A program made the translations under genes and the position numbers. This document shows, in pieces, positions 20,123-28,986 of a stretch of 64,000 nucleotides of DNA. Each line of letters opens with the position of its first letter. The stretch's first letter is position 1. Source of the stretch: Sinohyriopsis cumingii (Eukaryota; Mollusca; Bivalvia; Unionida; Unionidae); the NCBI GenBank assembly GCA_028554795.2, contig CM068841.1:26469308-26533307 (forward strand). The letters run 5' to 3'. Under the pieces are notes generated by a model. That model was given only the letters and a program-made list of their open reading frames with translations, was not told the origin of the DNA and did no database searches.

Positions 20123-21762
20123 CTGCAACAGTGATGGGTTTCTGTTGGTTGTTTTCAGAATAAATATGTTGGAAGTTATTTATGTTTTTGCTTTTCTGAA
20201 AAACATTACATGACTTTCATTTAATATTTTCAAACTTTTTGTACAAAAGCACTGAAGTGAGGTTCGTTGGTACGGCATAACTATGGAACCTCTTATGTCA
20301 TGGATATGTGACTAGCAATTAAAATAAGATAATATAAGATTAAATAAGATTTATTTAATGTGGCATGGTTTATAACAACAATTCAACATAAGCTGTAATG
20401 AGCTTTTCACCGACCTTATCTAAAACAAAGAAGTCATTATAACAAGCATGATTAGCAAGACATCCAACACATGATTAAACATAAGTATGGAGTTGGACAA
20501 AACACAACACTTGATTTAAGACATGAGTAAACAATGAATTTTAAAGTATGTGAATAAATGTGAGCTTAATATCTAGGATAAATTGAAGATCAAAATTATT
20601 AGAATATAGATTTAAAATAAATGCAGAAGTACCAGATTAGGACTAAAAAAGCATGTTTCAATACAGCTTATGCTTTTCTTAAAAAGAAAGTAACAAACAG
20701 AAGGGCACTTGATTTGTATATAAGACAAGGGCAGATAAAGAAACAAAATGTTAACACAAACATTAGCTGTCATCATGGGAGGGGTGAGTATTATTTACAG
20801 ATATTACATTTACAGTCTTTACCATTCCAGAATAGAATTCAAGATCTAAATAAAATAAAGCTTGATTGCTCTCTAAAGTGGTTTGGTAGCTCTGACATTC
20901 CGTAGAGTGGAAACTTCATATCTAAACAATTTTTTGCCAAATGTTGAGATTTTAATTCTTGCAACATCTAAAATATTTGAATATCTAAAATGATATTTAT
21001 TACATTTAAAACATTAAATCAGCCAAATAACTGGGAGCATGCTTATTCAGTATTTTGAAAGTCTCTACAGCCATAACTCTTGCACCTTGAGAGTTGTCAT
21101 TTTTGCCATAAGTAAATTTTGATGATAGCTGCTTGTAAAATCATCATACACAAAAAGTAGTGTTCATGTCACTGCAGAAATGCCAGGCTAAGGGACAGAA
21201 ATTGAAATTGAAGAGGATAAATGTATACACCATTGTTAGTTTGTTGAGTCTAGTTAGCTTATGACCAATACGTTTCAAGACAGTTGTCTGGAAGCTTTCC
21301 TACAGAAGTTTATTTACATGTAAATCGAATTGCAGTTGATAATGTCAATTCCAAGTAGTTTATCAATTTCTTCACAATTATGACATCAGTGCGTCATACT
21401 GAATGTCTTTATACCCACAGCAATTACTTGAAACTTTTCTGTGTTGGCTTGCATTTGTTAACAGTGAACCAGTCAATCAGAATATTTTACTATGCTTCAA
21501 GTGTGTTAATCAGAGTGTTAAAATCCAGTGAGGAAAATGACAAAGCGCTATCGTCAGAATAGTCATATATAAAGAGCCATATCTAATGAAAAAGAAGATA
21601 TCATTGTTAAAAACTTTAAAAGGTAATGGAAAGAACCAGGTCATATTTTTTCAGTGCAGTAGTTACGTTCCATCTGTCAATGAATTACAGACATAACAAA
21701 TGTTATATTTGCAATTTCTGAGAAAAATCATCTCCCTATTAATTTCATGAAGGTAGGATTTT
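20123..21762. other. No recognisable gene
   Basis: AT-rich sequence with one 94-codon frame (20,621-20,905) that resembles no family I know. Nothing else is seen. Confidence 0.4.
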
Positions 21763-22081
21763 AGGTAAGGTCACTTAAATAGCTAGACCCATCAGTAAGT
21801 GGCTATTGAGGTAATGTCACTTAAATAGCTAGACCCATCAGTAAGTGGCTATTGAGGTAAGGTCACTTAAATAGCTAGACCATCAGTAAGTGGCTATTGA
21901 GGTAAGGTCACTTAAATAGCTAGACCCATCAGTAAGTGGCTATTGAGGTAAGGTCACTTAAATAGCTAGTCCCATCAGTAAGTGGCTATTGAGGTAAGGT
22001 CACTTAAATAGCTAGACCCATCAGTAAGTGGCTATTGAAGTAAGGTCACTTAAATAGCTAGACCCATCAGTAAGTGGCTAC
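21763..22081. repeat. Minisatellite, 46 bp unit, 7 copies
   Basis: Near-identical units containing GGTCACTTAAATAGCTAGAC and CATCAGTAAGTGGCTATTGA. Differences are single bases, so the array is recent or homogenised. Confidence 0.92.
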
Positions 22082-22318
22082 TGTATACTAACGTGTCAAT
22101 GTCAGCACATTCCACCTTCTTCAAAGGCAAAATGCAGACTTCACACTCCAGTACCATTATAAATGTCAAAATATCTTGAGTGGTGTAGGAAATGTTAGAG
22201 GAAACTTGAACTTAGTCTTTGATATACAGCTTTATATAAATATAACAAAACCAGTGAAGATTTATACAGCCTCATTTTCAAACACAATTTGTCAAATCCC
22301 CATTTGTTCTCTGTAGAG

Positions 22319-22474
22319 CAGTGGTCCCCAAAGTGGGTGGTACTGCCCTCTTTGGAGATGCGGGATTACCGAGGGGGGGTGGCGTTAATGCTGAATAATG
22401 CTTGTTAAGGGGTAAGGTAGTGGTGTGCTGAGGATAACTGGGGGCGGTGGCCCGAAAAAGTTTGGGTACCACTG
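22319..22474. mobile_element. Non-autonomous hAT-like MITE (156 bp)
   Basis: Begins CAGTGGTCCCCAAAGTG and ends with the reverse complement of CAGTGGTACCCAAAC, the hAT-type terminal repeat. The 8 bp flanks, CTGTAGAG and TTCTAGAG, match at 6 of 8 positions, as expected for an aged 8-bp target duplication. No coding capacity. The centre is G-rich. Confidence 0.75.
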
Positions 22475-24089
22475 TTCTAGAGGAGCAACTGAATCTTGGG
22501 ATCTATGTGGCTAGCTCTGAGACAACTTGGACATTGTCCAATCATTCAGATTTTCAAAAAGTACATATGACTGCATACAATTAAGCTGACTGGCGACAAC
22601 TGAAACATTATTAGACATTGGACTATTACAATTATGAAAACTACTAGTCGAAATTTACTAGCTTTGGACTAGCAGACTGCTGCTAATTTCAAGCCCTGTT
22701 AAATTACTTTGACTAAACTCTTCAAGATCAACTAGTTTTAAGACATACTTAAGTCTGAGCTCAAACAGTCAGTGCATTCTGTTGAGTTTAATTATAACAT
22801 TTTAGTCAAATATTATATAAAGCATGCAAATGATAGAATGCAGATTACCTTGTATCTTCATGTTATTTATAAATCCTACCGGTATATATTGTTAATCAAC
22901 AAATTCTGTTGTACAGTTAGACACACAGTACAATGATATGGAAAAATGGGAACCAGCCTGAACATAAAATAGAGTAAATATTTGTTAGGCTGACCAGGTT
23001 TGGTTAATAATGTAAGTTATGTTTTAGGAAAAAGAAACTTTTGAGAGCTTATCCTAGTTGTAAGTGAAAAATATAGATACGTTTAATTGATGGAATTTCA
23101 GTCCTTTAACGGTCTTGAGTTTGGAACATTCATTAGTAAAATTAGCACCTGACTCTTTGGTGCGGAATTGAAAGCACATGTTTCAATACATGCAGGTCTG
23201 GAAATTGCTGCAGCTCATATCTCTCCCGCTACACAGAAGCTGACATCCAGGTTTCCTCTGTACTAATAAATATAACTTTGATCATAAGCACTCACAAATT
23301 TTAAGTTATGAATTTTTAATATCATGGTGTTTGCATAGATTTGCTATGGGAACTGAATTAGTACCATGAGTCATGTATGCACATTGTAATAAGGGAAATA
23401 ACTCTTGTGAATAAGTGTCTTGTTATGAAAGGGGAAATAAATCAAACTAATCTTCTTGGCAAAATATCTGTTAAAAATGATGATTTCTTGCAAAATGCAA
23501 AGAATTCTTTTTATTGTTAGTATTCTGGACAACCTAAAAACAATAGCCAAGGACAAAGAAACACAAATAAGCTTTTTTGCAGAATGAATTGTCCGTCATA
23601 ATCATTTATACCAAGTGTTATGAGAATTTTTTAAGTGATTCATGAAAGGTATGCTAATTAAAACTTTAACCTAAGTTTAACTGTTGAAGACACCAGTGCT
23701 AGAAAAGTGGCTGCTGTGTCTTATTTCACACTAATATGGGGCTCAGTATTGGTGGCACCCACTGTATGTAAAGTTGGTATTATCAGAAAAATAAAATCAA
23801 AAAGGTTTTGATGCAGAGTTGCATTCTTTATAATACAAAATTCAGGGAAGAAGAGAAAAAAATCAACTCTTTTCCAGGTTGAAAATTTTATTTCACTAAA
23901 CAGCACCATTTGCTTAAAGACACTTCAAGATCTATTCATATAAAGCATAAAACTAAACATCTGTATTAATTATAAATATACATAACATAAAAAAACAGAG
24001 ATGGCACAAGAATAATTTCATAATGTGGAGAAAAAACATCCAGTCATACATCATGTTTAAACCTATTCAGCAGGAAATCCATAATTCCA
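22475..24089. other. No recognisable gene
   Basis: AT-rich sequence with short open frames only. Nothing supports a gene or element. Confidence 0.4.
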
Positions 24090-24255
24090 GATATGCATAT
24101 TCCCATACATCCATATTCCCAGACATATCATATCCCCAGATGTCCTTATTTCCAGACATTCATAATCCCAAACATCCATATTTCCAGACAACCATAATCC
24201 CAGATATTCATATTTCCAGACAACCATAATTCCAGATATCCATATTTCCAAAACA
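24090..24255. repeat. Degenerate short tandem repeat (~16 bp, paired to ~32 bp)
   Basis: Repeats of the type CATATTTCCAGACAACCATA alternating with AATCCCAGATATTCAT. About ten basic units. Confidence 0.75.
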
Positions 24256-24293
24256 AAACAACAATACTCGTCACAAAACCAGTAATTTGTTAC

Positions 24294-24480
24294 GGGCTGT
24301 TCCATTAAAAAATACATGGAACCCAGGGAAGGCACTTTTAAAGTGGAGTACCCACCCAGATAGATGTAATTTAAAATTTATTCTCATTTTAATATGAACA
24401 ATGTGAAATCAAATTACCCTGGCATATATTTTTTTAAACTGCTTTCCCTGGGTACCATGTATGTTTAACTGGAACAGCCC
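24294..24480. mobile_element. MITE with ~37 bp inverted ends (PIF/Harbinger-like?)
   Basis: Left end GGGCTGTTCCATTAAAAAAT and onwards; right end is the reverse complement of GGGCTGTTCCAGTTAAACAT and onwards. Both arms continue with ACATGG-ACCCAGGGAA. TTA occurs next to each end (one extra base on the left), hinting at a 3-bp TTA/TAA target duplication. Part of the right end is repeated again near 24,510-24,525. No coding capacity. Confidence 0.6.
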
Positions 24481-24903
24481 TAATGAAAAACAAAATGCCC
24501 CATCGTGTATGTTAAAATGGAACAGCCCTAATGGAGAAAAAAAATGCCCTTCCACTGTGACAGAAAGAAATTAAACACAGACAAGGATAATAACATATGC
24601 CCAATGACAATCATAGTGGAGCATATAATTAAAAAGGCAGATGGTGTTAGTAGGTAAAAGACACAATAAAACTGTCTTAAATATGTGATGCAATCTGTTT
24701 GTAAAGAAAAAAGCATTTATAAGACATTTTTTTTATACTTATCAATACCTTTTTTGTGTTTGTAGCAACAAAACAAAATCCATGATAATGGGTATTGCTA
24801 AAGTGAATTTACACTGGTTTACCAGCTAGGGACTCTTGCTAAAAATCTCATACAAGACTATCAGGATTTCATATCCAAAGATGTAATTATATAGTGCAAT
24901 GCA

Positions 24904-24908
24904 CAGAA
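24904..24908. repeat. Target-site duplication, left (CAGAA)
   Basis: CAGAA immediately before the left TIR, matching CAGAA at 39,994-39,998. Five bases by direct reading; shifting the boundary does not extend it to six. Confidence 0.75.
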
Positions 24909-25147
24909 AGCAGCAGAGGGGGCGAATCCGACATTTTGTCCAATCGTTATTTTGCTTAATTATTACTTTCTGCACTCAACGATCTAGTGTCGTCAGCGCC
25001 TGGTAAAAAAAAAACGACGACGTCGTTGGGGGGTCGACGCGTCGTCATTTGGTTTAATTAACACCTTCTGCGCGCCGATCCTCAGCGTCGTCAGCGTCCG
25101 GTAAGCACAGCGACGACCGCGTCGATGTCATTGCCCCCTCTGCTGCT
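24909..25147. repeat. Left terminal inverted repeat (239 bp)
   Basis: Identical to the reverse complement of 39,755-39,993, including a 10-A run. Similarity continues about 19 bases further inside with one mismatch. CpG-dense compared with the flanks. Each TIR is itself bounded by AGCAGCAGAGGGGGC in inverted orientation and contains two diverged copies of a ~97-bp unit. Confidence 0.97.
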
Positions 25148-25157
25148 AAGTGGTTAT

Positions 25158-26468
25158 TTACAATGATCTTACAAACAGAGTGATCACTAACTCCTCCTCT
25201 TGCAGATCGATTAGGTTATTTGACTGATCGGTGAGTTTAAAATTAATTCTCGTTAAAAACCGATCATGGCATCGCATATAGACCGGATTAATCGGACTCT
25301 CAACGATTAAAAATCCGGGAGGGGCTGTTGGTGAAAACGAATAAAGGATATATCCCTGTTGAGCCTGATTTGATTGCTTGGTATCCACCTGGTAACTCCC
25401 TTCGATAACATCACACACTAGATTGATTGCTATCACTGATGCGATATTTACGTTGTACGGGGCAATATGCCTACCACCATCTCCGTTATCGTGTTTGAGG
25501 ATAGTTGATGGACCGAGAAAATCATTAAGAGAATTTCTTAGTTCTGGCGCGTTGTATCCTGGAAACTTGAAATCGGGTAAATCGGCTTCTGTGATATTAT
25601 ACTCGGTTAGGAATTTTTGTTTATTATCATCGCTGTTAGAGAATATTATCCCGACGATTCGTTTATTGATATATTCCATGTCTGATATAAGTTGATTTAA
25701 CATCTCAACGTGTTTTCGTTCTTTTGTTTCCCGTAGCTGTTCTAGTTGTGATTGGTAAATACGATTAATCTCGGCAAACATATCAGTGATATCATTTAAA
25801 TTAACTGTTAATACGACGATCGATTCAGGGGTTTTGTCATGCTGAAAATACCACTGCATGGCGTCCCTGTCTTGAAATATAAACCTGCTGGGTAATGACG
25901 TGTTTTTCATAATAGACAAATTACCAAGATAAATGGGAAAAATTTTATAATACGATTGCACATTCGTGTGCAAGTCCGCGGGTTTTTCCTTAGGCCATCC
26001 TAGTATGGTTCTTATTGAACTGTTATAAATATCAACCATATACCCCGGTGTGCTTATTTCGATCGTCGATGATAACGTCGGTTCATGAACCGTAATAGCG
26101 ATTTTTGATTCCTTTCCTGTGATCGATTTTATCCTGCGTTGAAATTCTTTATTGATTTGTTCTATTTGGTATGACCCAGTTGGTATTGTAACCTCATTCC
26201 AGTCTGGGGTCCCATCGGGCTTATTTGTCCATGCAAAAACCAGCGAGTTATTAGGTTGTTGTCCGTTAAATGCGTCTGCTCGAATATTAGGCCAACTGTG
26301 ATATACTCGCAATTTTGCCAGCGCTATTTCCTTTACTGGAACCGGCGATGGGAAGTTTACACTGAATTCGGGTTTCGTTGATGTTATCGATATCATATTT
26401 GTTTGTACCGGAGTGGTGTTCTCCACGATCCGCTGAAGTAATTGAGACCCTTCGGGGTTCAGCGACAT
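25158..26468 (-). CDS. Penton-like minor capsid protein
   Basis: 436 residues, ATG at 26,468. N-terminal part: NFPSPVPVKEIALAKLRV, HSWPNI, then IPTGSYQIEQINKEFQRRI, a layout shared by minor capsid (penton) proteins of Polintons, in which a beta-rich domain is followed by PTGxYxIxxIN. The middle is helical with a possible coiled coil (residues about 235-265); the C-terminal half returns to beta-rich sequence (PYNVNIASVIAINLVCDVIEG and FLTRINFKLTD). Role: pentameric vertex protein, inferred from family resemblance and position among capsid genes. It is the gene nearest the left TIR, ending 11 bases inside it, and lies 5 bases downstream of the preceding gene's stop. Confidence 0.7.
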   Translation of the reverse strand: MSLNPEGSQLLQRIVENTTPVQTNMISITSTKPEFSVNFPSPVPVKEIALAKLRVYHSWPNIRADAFNGQQPNNSLVFAWTNKPDGTPDWNEVTIPTGSYQIEQINKEFQRRIKSITGKESKIAITVHEPTLSSTIEISTPGYMVDIYNSSIRTILGWPKEKPADLHTNVQSYYKIFPIYLGNLSIMKNTSLPSRFIFQDRDAMQWYFQHDKTPESIVVLTVNLNDITDMFAEINRIYQSQLEQLRETKERKHVEMLNQLISDMEYINKRIVGIIFSNSDDNKQKFLTEYNITEADLPDFKFPGYNAPELRNSLNDFLGPSTILKHDNGDGGRHIAPYNVNIASVIAINLVCDVIEGSYQVDTKQSNQAQQGYILYSFSPTAPPGFLIVESPINPVYMRCHDRFLTRINFKLTDQSNNLIDLQEEELVITLFVRSL

Positions 26469-26473
26469 TATTA

Positions 26474-27010
26474 TTATTCGTTGTCTTTAGTGTCTAATTT
26501 CAACAACCAGGTGGTTCCGGCTTCCAGTTGAAAATCCTCGATTTTTGACATCGCGGAGCTATACAACTGGACCATCGTGGAGAATTCAACATCGGATACG
26601 AACAAATTATCAATCGATAACGAGATCAACCCGGATAATTTCGAGTACGCGTCGGATACTATTTGATGTTTTACTGTATACTCGTTGAGTTTTTTCTGAA
26701 AACACGATGATATCTTCCTAGTGATTGCGTTGGCGACTCCAGCAATTGTTGTCATCGCGGAGATAGCGATTGGAACAGCGATCGGGGTTATCGTGGTCAC
26801 CGTGGATAAAATAACACCGGCGCCAGCTACTATACCCGATACCGAGTACACGACCGCGTCGATGGCGGTTATTTTTCTGCGGTATTTTTTTATTTTTGCA
26901 CGGTATTGTTCGGAAAGCGTTTTCAAATTCGCGGAAAATTCTTTTGCGGTATCGAATCGATATTGATGTGACGTCGGTGATACCTCTGATTCAATTTCCT
27001 TGGTGGTCAT
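26474..27010 (-). CDS. Membrane protein with hydrophobic hairpin
   Basis: 178 residues, ATG at 27,010. A basic helical N-terminal region (KIKKYRRKITAID) is followed by about 55 hydrophobic residues rich in Ala, Ile, Thr and Val (VVYSVSGIVAGAGVILSTV then PIAVPIAISAMTTIAGV) that fit two membrane segments with a short turn. The C-terminal half is helical and includes KISSCFQKKLNEYTVKHQIV and a DVEFSTMVQLY line. Proteins of this layout recur next to capsid genes in metazoan Polintons; the role is unknown, perhaps a virion membrane or membrane-remodelling protein. It lies between fiber-like and penton-like genes. Confidence 0.55.
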   Translation of the reverse strand: MTTKEIESEVSPTSHQYRFDTAKEFSANLKTLSEQYRAKIKKYRRKITAIDAVVYSVSGIVAGAGVILSTVTTITPIAVPIAISAMTTIAGVANAITRKISSCFQKKLNEYTVKHQIVSDAYSKLSGLISLSIDNLFVSDVEFSTMVQLYSSAMSKIEDFQLEAGTTWLLKLDTKDNE

Positions 27011-27035
27011 TTTTATTTTAAAAGAGCTAGTGTTT

Positions 27036-28010
27036 TTAATTACTTAGATTCGCTACAAATTCCACATACCATGTAATGTCTGCCCTAAATATATTGCTAT
27101 CAACGGTCTTAATCACAAACCGTTCAGTTGCGTCCTTGTCTATAATTGTTGATATTGTATTGTTAAACCCGGATGAACTCGACGATGATATACTAAACTT
27201 CGTATTTGAAATCAATGTCAATCGATAAATACCCTTAACAGTTGCGGTGATATATACTGTATTCTGTGTAGGAGTCCAATCGAATGATCCATGCTGAATT
27301 GTGTATACTGTGTTGATGATATTCTCATGAGAGATTTTTATTCTTTCGGATTGATCTGTTTTCAATAGTGATTGTCTAAACGCTTCAGCAATAATTTTGA
27401 TTTTTTCTATTTCCTGTCCATACGCAGTGATATCATTTATAGTTATTGTGATTTCATCCGGTTTGATATTTTTTTTACCAAAGAATTTATCAACGGCGCT
27501 ATCAATCTTGTTAACATTTTTTCGTAACGAGGATAAATTGGCCGACAGTATCGTAAACTCCAAAATAGTATTCTTTATTGTTGTAATATTTGGTTCGGTT
27601 ACCGGCGGGGTCCCGAAAAAACTAGCGGTAGTGAGCTGTATATCGGTGATAGATTTTTTCACCTGCGCGTCAAGTTCGGTCACCGATTTATCCAACCTTG
27701 TAAAACCGTCTCGGATTAATGTTATCGTCGATAGATGTTCACCCGGTTTGAGTCGTCCGTCGCTGGTATACAGCGCGATAGTGTCCTCGGCGGCATCACG
27801 CTGTCGTATTAAAACGTCATTCAGTGACACATTACTGGATTTCAATTTACCCTGGCGGTCTTGAAATACAACTATTTCGCCCGGGTCAACACTGGTTAAA
27901 TTCAACGTATCAGCGATTTCATCCTCAATTAGTTTTTTTATGTCATCGGTGGCGGGCGTTTCCGTGGGTTTTTTCAGCGCCGAAACCGGTCGTCCCCAAA
28001 TATCAATCAT
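27036..28010 (-). CDS. Candidate fiber/spike protein
   Basis: 324 residues, ATG at 28,010 preceded by TTTACAATAATA. The N-terminus MIDIWGRPVS fits the M-x-D-x-x-GR opening seen in fiber-like proteins of metazoan Polintons, thought to anchor in the capsid. Residues about 85-235 are helical with heptad-like spacing (coiled-coil stalk). The last ~90 residues are beta-strand-rich (TVYITATVKGIYRLTLISNT, a Ser run, then RADITWYVEFVANL), as expected of a compact receptor-binding head. Trimeric fiber function is inferred from this three-part layout and from its place between protease and penton-like genes. A tail-like structural protein is the alternative. Confidence 0.5.
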   Translation of the reverse strand: MIDIWGRPVSALKKPTETPATDDIKKLIEDEIADTLNLTSVDPGEIVVFQDRQGKLKSSNVSLNDVLIRQRDAAEDTIALYTSDGRLKPGEHLSTITLIRDGFTRLDKSVTELDAQVKKSITDIQLTTASFFGTPPVTEPNITTIKNTILEFTILSANLSSLRKNVNKIDSAVDKFFGKKNIKPDEITITINDITAYGQEIEKIKIIAEAFRQSLLKTDQSERIKISHENIINTVYTIQHGSFDWTPTQNTVYITATVKGIYRLTLISNTKFSISSSSSSGFNNTISTIIDKDATERFVIKTVDSNIFRADITWYVEFVANLSN

Positions 28011-28485
28011 TATTATTGTAAATGTTATTCTCTAAAATCCGTTGAGCTTCTACGACCCCACTAGTATATTCGTTTACAACCATATGAGGTGGTTTTCGCG
28101 ATGATGAAATCGCCGCAAGTACGTTCAATACCTCACGGCCACATATCGGTGGGTCGCTTAATCGCTGTGTTGGCAGCGTGGAATAAAAAACCCGGGCTGA
28201 ACACGCCCGGGCTGAACACGCCCGGGCTGAACACGCCCCGACATACCGCATGAACTCTTTCGGCGGGGCTAACCCGTATGAATCAAAATAGACGATCGCA
28301 CGCGGATCAATCGCGTATGCAACCCAATGAGTTCCCGCTCCGGAGGACCCATCGAGGTTAATTATGCCGGTTTCAATATTCCTTGGTGCCGCCGGTAATT
28401 GATCCCTCATAAAAACACCTCTGAAGTTTTTTATCGCTAGCGCGTTTGCGGCGTCTATTAAATCAAAATTAGACATGGGAGTCAT
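28003..28485 (-). CDS. Adenain-type cysteine protease (Polinton PRO)
   Basis: 160 residues from the ATG at 28,485, which overlaps the stop of the preceding gene (TAATG); a start 9 bases further in is also possible. Ulp1/adenain family maturation protease. Visible catalytic residues: His in GTHWVAY, Asp in YFDSYG, Gln in TQRLSD and Cys in ICGREV. An in-frame 15-bp tandem repeat (28,190-28,240) inserts ACSAR three times between the FDSYG strand and the active-site Gln. The catalytic set is intact, so the protease is likely active, cutting virion precursors at Gly-Gly sites. Confidence 0.85.
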   Translation of the reverse strand: MTPMSNFDLIDAANALAIKNFRGVFMRDQLPAAPRNIETGIINLDGSSGAGTHWVAYAIDPRAIVYFDSYGLAPPKEFMRYVGACSARACSARACSARVFYSTLPTQRLSDPPICGREVLNVLAAISSSRKPPHMVVNEYTSGVVEAQRILENNIYNNND

Positions 28486-28958
28486 TAAACGGTTCCCGGT
28501 AGTCTTAGACCCTTTCCCGAATACCATGAATACGGGGTTCCCGGTAGTCTTAGACCCTTTCCGGCCACGGGTCGTTTTTTTTTGTAGCCTTTCGCGGTTG
28601 CCTTCTTCAATGCCATTCCCGCCGCGGTACCAACGGCTCCTAACGCCGCCGCCTTAGCCACTGCTGGTGCGGCCGCGGCAATTAATGCCGGAATCGCGGC
28701 TAACAGCGGAAATATCCCACCGGTCTTTTCCATGTTTTTAATTGCTGCGGCTGAAAAATCTATTTGAACACCCTTTTTATTCTTCATCGCATCATTGAAA
28801 TGTTTTATTTGACGCGCCGTCAACGATATCTTATGATTACCACCTGCCATCTGTGACGGCTTCAGCGTTATTGTGGTTCCGCATTGTTTAGCCGACTTTG
28901 ATCGTAATTTCTTGACTTGACCATCAGTCAACTCTACACTGACGACACTATACGACAT
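28485..28958 (-). CDS. Virion membrane-active/minor capsid protein with LT-x-Q repeats
   Basis: 157 residues, ATG at 28,958 preceded by TTTACAATAAA. Two similar N-terminal segments (VELTDGQVKKLRSK and SLTARQIKHFNDAMKNKKG) lead to a GGIFPLL start of a long Ala-rich hydrophobic stretch (residues about 82-120), then a basic tail with GKGLRLPGT twice. The layout (LT-x-Q repeats, GG then hydrophobic helix, GKGL-x-L tail) is a recurrent Polinton virion protein. The GG before the hydrophobic helix is a plausible protease site that would release a membrane-active peptide. The tail repeat comes from a 45-bp duplication at 28,491-28,562. Confidence 0.6.
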   Translation of the reverse strand: MSYSVVSVELTDGQVKKLRSKSAKQCGTTITLKPSQMAGGNHKISLTARQIKHFNDAMKNKKGVQIDFSAAAIKNMEKTGGIFPLLAAIPALIAAAAPAVAKAAALGAVGTAAGMALKKATAKGYKKKRPVAGKGLRLPGTPYSWYSGKGLRLPGTV

Positions 28959-28986
28959 TTTATTGTAAACGCGTTTATGCTTTCAA

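Noticed and set aside
20621..20905. 94-codon open frame
   Set aside because: No recognisable domain, AT-rich composition, isolated; kept only as a note.
24909..25147. Interpreting the TIRs as LTRs of a retroelement
   Set aside because: The copies are inverted, not direct, and the element encodes no reverse transcriptase.
25423..25695. Plus-strand 90-codon frame inside the penton-like gene
   Set aside because: Shadow frame; the minus-strand gene is long and family-like.
27397..27864. 155-codon plus-strand frame opposite the fiber-like gene
   Set aside because: Hydrophobic shadow of the minus-strand gene; no start signal, and the opposite frame fits the gene order.
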